From an uncultured Eubacteriales bacterium (GTDB lineage Bacteria; Bacillota; Clostridia; Christensenellales; Aristaeellaceae), in NCBI GenBank assembly GCA_902765305.1, contig CACWZI010000006.1:1-64000 (forward strand): DNA of 64,000 nt, read 5' to 3'. The first letter of the stretch is position 1. Each line of letters begins with the position of its first letter. Of this stretch, positions 56,468 to 64,000 are shown one piece after another. The notes under the pieces are model-generated. The model was not told the origin of the DNA. It was given only the letters and a program-made list of their open reading frames with translations, and did no database searches. Position numbers and translations under genes: made by a program.

Positions 56468-58432
56468 CTACACCTCAAACGATATGGCTTCAGTCATGTC
56501 GTATTCCCCAAACACATCGTTCAATACGAAGCAGAACATCATCTCCAGTGCGTCGTCATCCTCGCCCAGATCCTGGTAAGTCACCGTCATTCCGTCTTCC
56601 CACAGGATCTCGTCCCCGTCGAATTCCGTTTCCTGCAGGTCTTCATCATCCCCGGAGGCGACAAACATCGTATATACCGGAATGATGCTGTCCCCCGCTT
56701 TCAGCGGAGTCGTATTGCGCACGGGAAGTCCGTTCGCGTCATAGCCCGCGTTCGCGCCCAGTATGCGTCCTTCCGCTTCCCCTGCCCTGAACGACACCAC
56801 CAGATAGGTATATTCGCCGTTCAGCTTGACCGGGATAAGGCTCCGCCTGCCGTAGTCGTTTTTGATTTGATCGTAAAGCGGCACCAGCTGATCGCCGAAG
56901 ATCGGCCAGGTACCGTCAAACAGGCTGTAGACCTCGCCGCTGTCCCAATCGACCACGTTGTTTTGCATCAGGCCCAGATCGACATACCCGAACATTTCTT
57001 CGTCGCTGATGTCCATCATCAACATGCCCTCGACATGGTCCAGGTATTGCAGATCCTCCGTCGAAAGGCTGGCGGTAAATGCGTAGTCGTTTTCAGCCGC
57101 GACAACGGCTTCGCTCGGCTGGGACGCTTCTTCATAGGTCTCCGTCGCCTCGTTCCAGCTCATTTCATCCGCAGAACCCCCGATCAGCGCCGAGATCTGA
57201 GAGAAGAACCCTGAACCGGTGACGGCCTGGGGCGTGGTTTGCGCGAAGCTGTGGCTCCCGCCCGCCAGCTGCCCCGCATAGGCCTTGACAAAGCCCATCC
57301 AATTGGGCATGTAGAAGGAGAGGTCGAGACCGTCGATGTAGTCCTCAAACTCATTCTTCGTATCCTGGGGAATCAATACCGACAATCCACAGCATGGGTT
57401 CAGATTGTCCGTCTGCCTGTTGATCCGCACCGCCCGTCCCAGGGCTTTGCGCACTTCAGCGGCTCGGTTTGGATCAAATCGGGCGTAAGCGTCCAGCATG
57501 ACGCCCAGATCCACCATGTCCCAGCTGCCGCCGGCGTGAGATCCAAAGGTATACATCCGGCTGCGTCCCCGGCGGACATCCGCAGTGTTGCCCTGTTCCA
57601 TTTCGTTCATCAGCACAGCGCCGAGGCCCTCCATGGCGCTTTGCAGCCCCTCCATTTTCCTCAGGTCGATCGCGCTCATCGTCAGGTAGTCCTCTGGCGC
57701 TGCTTCCAGCCCGGCCTCCATGTAGCTGTCGATGATCCGCCCGCACAGCGCCTCCGTCGTCATTCCGGGGTCCTTACTGACTGCGTTCAGCCAGGACGTA
57801 TAGTTCCAGCCGAGGCCGGGCTCCAGCTCCTCGCTGGCGACAAAATAGTCGATGTCATAGTAGGACAGCATGGCGGCCATCTCATAGGTGGCCATCATGC
57901 AGGCGTCACATCCGAACAGGTCGATGTGAAAGCCGTTCAGTCGTTCGTTCAGATCGTACAGCACATCGTTGATTTCAATGAGCGACAGCCCGTCCTGCTC
58001 CTGGGTCGTGTCGTCAAAGCAAATGCCGGCTTCGGAGCCCGCGCCGTGATCCCACAGTATGACCGCCGTCCTGTCTGCCGGATACTCGGAAAGGCCATAT
58101 TGCAGGAACTCCAGAAGGCTTTCCCCGCTGCCCATGGAAGCCCAGCCCCAGTCCGTAATGGATTCGAATTCACCGTCGCGTATGGTGATGAGGTTGCGGG
58201 TGTTGCCCGCGATTTCATCAAACGCCCATTCCGACGCGCCACCGGCGAGCACCACGATATTGACTTCATCGCCGGTTTCGGCGATGCCCATTTCATAGAT
58301 GTCGTAGCAGCCGGCCTCCTGCAGATTGGAGCCGCACATATAGACCAGCAGCGTCAGGTCTGCCTCCGCGACAGCGCCGACGCCCATCTGTACAAGTCCT
58401 GCCATAAAGAGCAGAAACAGTATCTTTTTCAT
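56468..58432 (-). CDS. Clostripain-family (C11) cysteine peptidase, secreted
   Basis: 654 aa from ATG at 58432, which overlaps the regulator's TGA (ATGA). Signal peptide MKKILFLLFMAGLVQMGVGA. The C11 catalytic domain (about 25-370) begins LTLLVYMCGSNLQ and has the His in AVILWDHGAGSEAGI (about residue 115) and the Cys in FHIDLFGCDACMMATYEMA (about 160). The C-terminal 250 residues are beta-rich and acidic (GDDEDLQETEFDGDEILWED), of unknown role. Clostripain-like enzymes cut after Arg/Lys and mature by self-cleavage. Translationally coupled to the MalT-like regulator. Confidence 0.9.
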   Translation of the reverse strand: MKKILFLLFMAGLVQMGVGAVAEADLTLLVYMCGSNLQEAGCYDIYEMGIAETGDEVNIVVLAGGASEWAFDEIAGNTRNLITIRDGEFESITDWGWASMGSGESLLEFLQYGLSEYPADRTAVILWDHGAGSEAGICFDDTTQEQDGLSLIEINDVLYDLNERLNGFHIDLFGCDACMMATYEMAAMLSYYDIDYFVASEELEPGLGWNYTSWLNAVSKDPGMTTEALCGRIIDSYMEAGLEAAPEDYLTMSAIDLRKMEGLQSAMEGLGAVLMNEMEQGNTADVRRGRSRMYTFGSHAGGSWDMVDLGVMLDAYARFDPNRAAEVRKALGRAVRINRQTDNLNPCCGLSVLIPQDTKNEFEDYIDGLDLSFYMPNWMGFVKAYAGQLAGGSHSFAQTTPQAVTGSGFFSQISALIGGSADEMSWNEATETYEEASQPSEAVVAAENDYAFTASLSTEDLQYLDHVEGMLMMDISDEEMFGYVDLGLMQNNVVDWDSGEVYSLFDGTWPIFGDQLVPLYDQIKNDYGRRSLIPVKLNGEYTYLVVSFRAGEAEGRILGANAGYDANGLPVRNTTPLKAGDSIIPVYTMFVASGDDEDLQETEFDGDEILWEDGMTVTYQDLGEDDDALEMMFCFVLNDVFGEYDMTEAISFEV

Positions 58433-60804
58433 CGGATATCCCCCAATTCCGCCGCTCTTCTCAATGCCTCCGCCCGGGTCGTGACGCCCAGCTTCTGGTA
58501 GATCAGGCCACAGAAATACTTGACAGTCCGCTCCTTGATATTCAATATCGAGGCGATCTTCGCATTCCTGTACCCGGCAATCATAAGTGAATACACCTGG
58601 TATTCCCTGTCTGTAAACACCGGCTTGTTCGTCGCTTGCTTCATGTAGTTGGGATAATTCGCGGCCTGCCGTCGGCACAGCGACAGCACGGCCGCCTCCC
58701 AGGGCCCATCCGGCAGCGACAGCTCGTTCAGCATGTCGATGACAGCCATGCCTTCGTCGGCAATAACGCGCACGAGGCCGTATCGCTTTGCCAGTCCCAA
58801 TGCCTCCTGCATCCGTTCGCGCCACGCTTCGCTTCCTGCGCGATAGTGGTAGACCGCCTCCAGCAGATTCAGCTGAACCAGCATGTACGGACGATCATAG
58901 CTTTCAAGGTACTGTCTCAACATTGCCGCGATAAACGGTACCCTTGCGCGCCGGGCCAATATGATGTACAGTCGCAGCTTCAGCATGTACTGATAGCGGT
59001 CCATGATGATGAAATCGCCCGTCTCGTCGGGCGCCTCCGTCTCCAACCAGCTACGCGCCTCGCAGATATCCCCCGCCAGCAGCGACAGGCTGTACCGGAA
59101 GGCCCGCAAATTCTGGGCCAGCCTTCGAGGATGCCGGTCCGACAGGGAAGATATGGCATGGTCGACCATGCGAAGCGCCTCGCTCAGATTTCCCTGTGCG
59201 GCCTGAATCCGGCTCTGAATGCCTATTGCGGCATAGTGTATATCCGGGTTGTCCGTGACGCGCTGCAGCCCCTCCCGGATTTTCGCCAAAGCCACGGTAT
59301 AATCGCCAACCGGGTTGCACTCCAGCTCCCGCTCGGCGATGGCGATGTCCGCCACGCCGCTGCCGCCCCGCCCCAATCCAAGCTCAATGGGCGCCTTGAA
59401 CAGGCGGTAGAGGGTCCAGCCATGGGGCGCCCATCGGGAAAAGTCCAGCCCACCGTTCATCAGGCTGACGCTGTTACCCGATACGTTGAACCCGCTGTGC
59501 CATAGCTTTGACCGCCTCAGACCAGGATTTGTTGACACGGTAAGCAGCCTTTTCAGCGTGTTCCGGCTCCCCCGGTGAGAAAGGCACAGGTCCAGGTAAG
59601 CTCTGGCTTCCTCGGCCGCCTGATGCCTGGCGTCCCTTGCAGGGGTTTCCTGTATAAATTTTACAAGCTCCCCATACCACCGCTCGCTCTCTTCCGCATG
59701 CCCCTGGAGGCATTCGATCTCGCACTTCCCCTTCATCAGCTCGGGGTAGGCCCGAATGGTATGCTCGTCCAACATGGCATATCCCGCTCTGAGATCGACA
59801 TAGTCGCCGTCCGCAGGGCGATTGTAGGTATCCCGGATCAGAAGCTCCCGTATTTTTTCAATGTCGCCCAGCCGTATGTAATAGTCGATCGCCCTGGGCG
59901 CCTGGTTTTGCAATTCAAAGTACAGCGCGGCGCGCTTGTACTGTCCATTGATGTAATCCTGCGTATAGAGGTTTCGCATCTCGTCAAAGAGCGCCTGCCT
60001 GACAATAGGTACGAAGGTATACGCTTTCTCTCCGCTTTGCAGCAGCATATAGGATTTTCGGGCAATGTTCTCCATCAGTCGCGGCGCGTCGTTTCTCCCT
60101 GTCACCATGCGGGCCATATCCTCGGAAAAGCGCTCGAAGGGCGACAGGTTATACATCAGCTGCCGCTCCTGCTCCGGGAAAGCCAGGACCACGTCGGACA
60201 CCAGTATGCGCTTGATATCGGATCGGGTCGCATCGATCAGTGAATGCAGCGAGGCCCTTCCGTTCTTGAGAATCTGCCGGGCAAGGATATGCAAACCGAA
60301 CGCCCAGCCCCACAAATTATCCAGTATCAGCCGGACATCCGAAGGAAGCAATTCGATCCCATATTCCAGGAAGAGCTGGACGATTTCCTCTGCATCGAAC
60401 ATCATAAATTCCCGGCCCAGCGTTGCGATCACGCCGCTGACGCACAGCGTATGCAGCTCTGCGGGAAGCTGTGCCCGTCCGGCCAGTACGGCGCACTGTC
60501 CTTCGGGCAGGCCCGCCAGCAGCGACGCCAATTCGCCTGACATGATGCTTGTGGGATGATCGATGCTGTCGATGACCAGCAGCGCGTTCTGCTCCATGGT
60601 TGCCTGCGCCACAAAGCCCGCCCAGTCGTCACGATCGGAACGATAGAAGAGCACCTTTCCATCCCATGCGCCACACAGCTGTTCCAAAAGTATCGTCTTC
60701 CCGCTGTAAAAGAAGGCAGAAACAAATACAATCCTCCTGTCCCTGATCAGTGCAATGAGTTCCCTCAACTTTTCTGTCCTTCGTATGATGGGAAGCTGCG
60801 CCAT
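58429..60804 (-). CDS. LuxR/MalT-like ATP-dependent transcriptional regulator
   Basis: 791 aa from ATG at 60804 (AGAGGAG upstream). STAND-type NTPase: P-loop VSAFFYSGKTILLEQL (first Gly of Walker A is Ala) and LLVIDSIDHP (Walker B). Middle region of tetratricopeptide-like helices (residues 300-690). C-terminal LuxR HTH: FTDREYQVYSLMIAGYRNAK, IASILNIKERTVKYF. MalT-like proteins bind a ligand plus ATP to activate transcription. Coupled to the clostripain gene by a 4-bp overlap, it may control it and respond to its products. Confidence 0.88.
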   Translation of the reverse strand: MAQLPIIRRTEKLRELIALIRDRRIVFVSAFFYSGKTILLEQLCGAWDGKVLFYRSDRDDWAGFVAQATMEQNALLVIDSIDHPTSIMSGELASLLAGLPEGQCAVLAGRAQLPAELHTLCVSGVIATLGREFMMFDAEEIVQLFLEYGIELLPSDVRLILDNLWGWAFGLHILARQILKNGRASLHSLIDATRSDIKRILVSDVVLAFPEQERQLMYNLSPFERFSEDMARMVTGRNDAPRLMENIARKSYMLLQSGEKAYTFVPIVRQALFDEMRNLYTQDYINGQYKRAALYFELQNQAPRAIDYYIRLGDIEKIRELLIRDTYNRPADGDYVDLRAGYAMLDEHTIRAYPELMKGKCEIECLQGHAEESERWYGELVKFIQETPARDARHQAAEEARAYLDLCLSHRGSRNTLKRLLTVSTNPGLRRSKLWHSGFNVSGNSVSLMNGGLDFSRWAPHGWTLYRLFKAPIELGLGRGGSGVADIAIAERELECNPVGDYTVALAKIREGLQRVTDNPDIHYAAIGIQSRIQAAQGNLSEALRMVDHAISSLSDRHPRRLAQNLRAFRYSLSLLAGDICEARSWLETEAPDETGDFIIMDRYQYMLKLRLYIILARRARVPFIAAMLRQYLESYDRPYMLVQLNLLEAVYHYRAGSEAWRERMQEALGLAKRYGLVRVIADEGMAVIDMLNELSLPDGPWEAAVLSLCRRQAANYPNYMKQATNKPVFTDREYQVYSLMIAGYRNAKIASILNIKERTVKYFCGLIYQKLGVTTRAEALRRAAELGDIR

Positions 60805-60952
60805 GATACGTTCTCCTCTATTCCGTCCGTATGATTCAATATACCACAAACACGGAAAACATGGAACTGTACGAAAGTACAGAAATGTGCAATTCAAGCA
60901 AAATCGTTATTTGAATAGGTCCCTGGCTTCGGGTCTGCCAGACCCCTTTATT

Positions 60953-61303
60953 TTACCACACAAAGGGTATGACCCTCCAGTGCACCTTCTTCCTGTATTC
61001 CGGGTACCCCGCCAGCTGCTGTGTCAACACCCGCTCTTCATTCCTGATGCGCAGAGCGAGGATCGGGATATAGGCCAGCATGATGATGAATGATAGGATA
61101 GAACCCAACACCAGCGGCATTGACAGGAACAGCATGAGCGTGCTCATGTACATCGGATGCCGCACCACGCCGTATAGCCCCGTATCCACGACGCTTTGGC
61201 CCTCCTGAACCCCAACCGTCCGGGACAGCCATTCGTTCTCGCGAAAGGGCCTGGGACAGATCGGCGGCTTCTTCCGCCAGCGCAACGGGAAAAATGTTCA
61301 TGT
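60953..61303 (-). pseudogene. Isoprenylcysteine carboxyl-methyltransferase-like, N-terminus lost
   Basis: The conserved C-terminal half is intact: FRENEWLSRTVGVQEGQSVV, DTGLYGVVRHPMYMSTLMLF, RIRNEERVLTQQLAGYPEYR and VHWRVIPFVW, the SAM-binding part of ICMT/PEMT-type membrane methyltransferases. The first three membrane helices (about 100 residues) are missing. An ATG at 61303 with AAGGAG starts MNIFPVALAEEAADLS in another frame, so a frameshift also separates it from the conserved part. Non-functional or a partial enzyme. Confidence 0.65.
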
Positions 61304-61489
61304 CAACGAACTCCTTTCTCTCCCCACGAAGCGAGGAGAAGTAAATTGGTGGGAATACTGTTTTTCCTGTTAATAGTATAACATATAAAATGTAAGACCA
61401 GTCCGTTTTAATGTTAAGTTTTAGAAACATTCCAACATGTCCTCGATTATACACCGAGCAAGGGCTTTATATATGCAAATAGAAATGTT

Positions 61490-61495
61490 ATAATG
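61490..61495 (+). promoter_or_regulatory. -10 box of the AI-2E-family gene
   Basis: TATAAT at 61490-61495, 33 bp before the ATG; the -35 region (TTTATA, 61467-61472) is weak. No other gene is seen in 61304-61527. Confidence 0.4.
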
Positions 61496-61527
61496 ATGAT
61501 ATATGGCTTTAGAGAGGAGGAAACCCA

Positions 61528-62763
61528 ATGAAGAACAAAGAGAACGAAAAGTACTTCAAGTGGGGGCTTACCGCGCTGATCGTCACCGCCCTCGCCATAC
61601 TGTTCGCCAATAAGGTGTTCAATGGCAACGGTGAGCCCGGCGCGGTCAGCCTGCTGCTGAAGATACTTCGTCCCTTTGTGTTCGGTGGCGCCATCGCCTA
61701 TCTGGTCACGCCCCTGGCCAACTGGTTGGACCGCCTGTTCGGTGGCAAGGCGAGGGGCCTTGCCAATGTCCTGGCCCTGGTGATTGCTATACTGATCGTG
61801 CTGGGCGTCATACTGCTTATCGTACCTCAGGTGGTAAGCAGCATCGTTGAAATCGCCAAGTCAATTCCCGCACAGGTCAAGCTGCTGCAGGAACAGTTCT
61901 CGGCCCAGGTGCGCCAATACACCTCAAGCCATCCGGAGCAGGCCGATTTCATCAATAACACCGTCGCGGACGTCATCGGCTGGTTCAACGCCCTATCGGC
62001 GACCTTCAGCACCGCGGGGACCATCATCGAAAAGGTTAAGCCCGTCATTGCAGGCTCGGCCTCGAAGGTCACCGACGCGATCGGGGCCCTGAAGGACCTG
62101 TTGATCGGCGGGATCGTGGCACTCTACTTCCTGTCCAAGCGCAAGAAGCTGGCGGAGCAGGCTACGATGATCGTTCGCAGCGCGCTGAAGCCCTCCTGGG
62201 CCGAGTGGGTGCTGAATGAGGTCAAATTCGCCGACAGGATGTTCAACGGCTTCTTCATGGGCAAGCTGATGGATTCCGCCATCGTCGGCGTGATCTGCTT
62301 CGTGGGCTGCCTGGTCATGGGCTTTAAGAACCCGCTGCTGATCGCCGTGATCGTCGGCGTGACGAACATCATCCCCTTCTTCGGTCCCTTCATCGGGGCG
62401 ATTCCATGCGCGCTGTTTCTGTTGCTGGACAACCCGATGCACGCGCTGATGTTCCTGATCTTCATCATCATCCTGCAGCAGATCGACGGCAACGTGATCG
62501 GCCCCAAGATCCTGGGCGATTCCACCGGCCTTTCGGCGCTGTGGGTCATGTTCGGCATACTGCTCTTCGGCGGGCTCTGGGGTATCCCGGGCATGCTGAT
62601 CGGGGTGCCGCTCATGGCCGTGATCTACGACATCATCCGCCAGCTGACCTTCAAGGGCTTGCGGGAACATGGCTATGGCAAGCAGGTCGACGCCTACCTT
62701 CGAAAATATCACCCCGAGGATCAGCAGAAGCGGAAAAAAACGGTTTCCGGCAATAACGCATAA
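61528..62763 (+). CDS. AI-2E family transporter (YdiK/YhhQ-type permease)
   Basis: 411 aa; ATG after GAGGAGG. Eight membrane helices in the two-cluster order of the family, with a large central helical segment (SIPAQVKLLQEQFSAQVRQY). The family signature NIIPFFGPFIGAIP is followed by GNVIGPKILGDSTGLSALWV and GLWGIPGMLIGVPLMAVIYD. Members include the TqsA autoinducer exporter and Na+/H+ antiporter-like proteins; the substrate here is unknown. The downstream K+ channel starts 14 bp after it. Confidence 0.93.
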   Translation: MKNKENEKYFKWGLTALIVTALAILFANKVFNGNGEPGAVSLLLKILRPFVFGGAIAYLVTPLANWLDRLFGGKARGLANVLALVIAILIVLGVILLIVPQVVSSIVEIAKSIPAQVKLLQEQFSAQVRQYTSSHPEQADFINNTVADVIGWFNALSATFSTAGTIIEKVKPVIAGSASKVTDAIGALKDLLIGGIVALYFLSKRKKLAEQATMIVRSALKPSWAEWVLNEVKFADRMFNGFFMGKLMDSAIVGVICFVGCLVMGFKNPLLIAVIVGVTNIIPFFGPFIGAIPCALFLLLDNPMHALMFLIFIIILQQIDGNVIGPKILGDSTGLSALWVMFGILLFGGLWGIPGMLIGVPLMAVIYDIIRQLTFKGLREHGYGKQVDAYLRKYHPEDQQKRKKTVSGNNA

Positions 62764-62777
62764 GGAGATAAGATTTC

Positions 62778-63653
62778 ATGAGCACGCAGAAAGCGCCGAA
62801 GAACGCCGGTCTGCTCACCGCGCTGGACGGTCTGCTGTCCCTCGCGGTGCTGGCACTGGCCGGCTACTACATCGAATACTTCTTCACCGTCATCGAAAAG
62901 GGCAACGCCTCCGGAAAATGGGGTCTGGTGGCGCTGATGTTCCTGGGCATGACCCTGGCCCAGGTCATCCGCATCTACCTTGCCCGCAGCAAGCACCACC
63001 TGGATGTCGTTCGACACACCGTCTATGCGGCGGTCTTCCTGGTCTGCGCCGTTTTGATACTGCTCAGCCGGCAGAGCGCCGACAGCGCGGTGCTCACCAT
63101 CGAGGCCTACACCCAGGACATCCACTTCAAGCTCGTCGCGTGGCTCTACGAGGCGTCGCTGATCTTCAGCCGGGTGCTGACCATCCTGCGGGACCGCACC
63201 CGCCGCAGCACGCTCATCAACCTGGCGCTGATCGCGGTGATCGTCATACTGATGTGGCAAATGGAGATGATCTCGATGATCCTCTTCATCGCCTGGCAAT
63301 GCGTCGCCCACGTGGGTACCATCGCCTTCGCCCGCATCGACATGCCCACACTGAAAAAGATTGTCCGCAAGACCTATGCGGCGGAAATCCTCTTTGGCAT
63401 CGTGCTGCTGATCGTAGCGTTCTCGCTGGTGTTTCCCTATCTGGAAGAGGGCATCGCCACCTTTAACGACGCGCTGTGGTACTGCTTCGCCATCGTGACC
63501 ACCATCGGCTTTGGCGATTTTTCCGCGGTCACGCCCCTCGGACGCATACTCTCCGTCATACTCGGGATCTACGGCATCATCGTGGTCGCGCTGATCACCT
63601 CGATCATCGTCAATTTCTACGGCGAGATGAAGTCGAACGACGACGAGGATTGA
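62778..63653 (+). CDS. Ion channel with K+-channel pore domain
   Basis: 291 aa; ATG after AAGGAGA. Six or seven membrane helices. The C-terminal pore module has YCFAIVTTIGFGDFSAVTPL with selectivity filter TIGFGD, followed by the inner helix ILSVILGIYGIIVVALITSI. The 200 residues before it are a membrane domain with a basic helix (RTRRSTLINLAL), not a clear voltage sensor. Gates K+ in an unknown way. Co-transcribed with the AI-2E-family gene. Confidence 0.85.
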   Translation: MSTQKAPKNAGLLTALDGLLSLAVLALAGYYIEYFFTVIEKGNASGKWGLVALMFLGMTLAQVIRIYLARSKHHLDVVRHTVYAAVFLVCAVLILLSRQSADSAVLTIEAYTQDIHFKLVAWLYEASLIFSRVLTILRDRTRRSTLINLALIAVIVILMWQMEMISMILFIAWQCVAHVGTIAFARIDMPTLKKIVRKTYAAEILFGIVLLIVAFSLVFPYLEEGIATFNDALWYCFAIVTTIGFGDFSAVTPLGRILSVILGIYGIIVVALITSIIVNFYGEMKSNDDED

Positions 63654-63679
63654 CGAGGCGCTATGCCATTTATCCATTG

Positions 63680-63705
63680 GCAGCCCAATATGGGCTGCTT
63701 TTTTT
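63680..63705 (+). terminator. Rho-independent terminator after the channel gene
   Basis: GCAGCCCA (63680-63687) pairs with TGGGCTGC (63691-63698), loop 3 nt, followed by TTTTTTT (63699-63705). 26 bp after the stop. Confidence 0.88.
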
Positions 63706-63736
63706 GCCATGAACCGTGCATGATTTGCCGTACCCC

Positions 63737-63765
63737 TTTACTATATCCCGCGTTTGTGTTATAAT
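63737..63765 (+). promoter_or_regulatory. Promoter of the last gene
   Basis: TTTACT (63737-63742), 17 bp, TATAAT (63760-63765), followed by a ribosome-binding site TGGAGG before the ATG at 63849. Confidence 0.6.
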
Positions 63766-63848
63766 TGCTTTCACGGACAGTTAAGTTCGGGGGTCTATTC
63801 CGTGTTTACCAATACCGAAGAAGCATAGCGCACTCTGGAGGCATACTT

Positions 63849-64000
63849 ATGGCTTTTCGCGTCAAGTGGTTGGTCATTCTACTGTTCCTGTTTTTGACGC
63901 TGCCTTTCGGCGTCCGTGCGGAAACTTCGCCCACCGTCGTCCGCGTCGGCTGGCATGAGTCGCCCTTCAACATGACGGACCAGTTCGGCAGAAAAACAGG
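63849..64000 (+). CDS. Secreted/periplasmic-binding-type sensor, N-terminal part (3' end outside window)
   Basis: Fifty codons are visible. A signal peptide (MAFRVKWLVILLFLFLTLPF, cut after RAETS) is followed by VVRVGWHESPFNMTDQFGRK, the usual opening of an SBP_bac_3 ligand-binding domain. In Clostridia such starts belong either to solute-binding proteins or to large membrane sensors (diguanylate cyclases or histidine kinases). The rest is cut off by the window. Confidence 0.6.
   Translation, partial: MAFRVKWLVILLFLFLTLPFGVRAETSPTVVRVGWHESPFNMTDQFGRKT

Overview
The window looks like a chromosomal segment of an anaerobic, fairly GC-rich Clostridia-type Bacillota. The grounds are: an A-type flavoprotein remnant (an O2/NO-scavenging enzyme of strict anaerobes), a clostripain-family protease, a CotH-family protein, a DNA polymerase I without recognisable proofreading residues, and Firmicutes-type promoters and strong Shine-Dalgarno sites. 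A Christensenellales-like gut bacterium is my guess, not something the sequence proves. No tRNA, rRNA or CRISPR array was seen.

About 1-11,690 is an accessory island, visibly more AT-rich than the rest and full of broken genes. It starts inside an IS30-family transposase. Next comes a module of a RecA-like ATPase and an XRE repressor on the minus strand, and divergently a 578-aa HsdM-like methyltransferase fused to a half specificity subunit plus a 173-aa partner. The XRE operator fills the 17-bp spacer of its own consensus promoter, and the methyltransferase promoter is flanked by two matching palindromes. After this come an hsdM cut off before its SAM motif next to an IS21-like end; a MarR / aldo-keto reductase / nitroreductase / hydrolase cluster whose hydrolase carries an in-frame TAG; an orphan nested palindrome resembling an IS200/IS605 end; and a sirtuin fragment joined out of frame to the C-terminal half of an FprA-type flavoprotein. 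The island ends in a hairpin-rich stretch against the rpsI terminator.

From 11.7 to 22 kb lies core genome: rplM-rpsI with a long 5' leader, an alpha/beta hydrolase and a SPOUT RNA methyltransferase, a heparinase-like protein of unknown function, and the minus-strand run polA-coaE-lytic transglycosylase-peptide-binding protein. From 22 to 37.8 kb are an S9 peptidase/MBL hydrolase pair, an HD-GYP plus GGDEF pair (opposite c-di-GMP activities), a TIM-barrel sugar epimerase, a frameshifted PAS-like gene, a MATE exporter, Nudix-PPK2, rhomboid, a C-GCAxxG-C-C protein, a class M-like sirtuin and a FliB-like Cys-rich protein.

From 37.8 to 44.6 kb a response regulator, histidine kinase and secreted protein overlap end to end, upstream-adjacent to a CotH-family gene and a second secreted protein that carries the same unnamed domain plus a peptidoglycan-binding domain. 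A MATE transporter fused to a GHKL ATPase domain follows. At 44,733-44,861 there is a large palindrome made of telomere-like GGGATTA repeats. From 44.9 to 53.2 kb is a carbohydrate-uptake locus (AraC regulator, two permeases, binding protein, and a beta-helix protein and carboxylesterase without signal peptides) that has no ATPase gene of its own. From 53.1 kb to the end are an amino-acid binding-protein/permease fusion also without an ATPase, a secreted protein, a MalT-like regulator translationally coupled to a clostripain-family protease, a truncated methyltransferase, an AI-2E-family permease followed by a two-helix-pore K+ channel, and the start of another secreted ligand-binding protein cut by the window edge.
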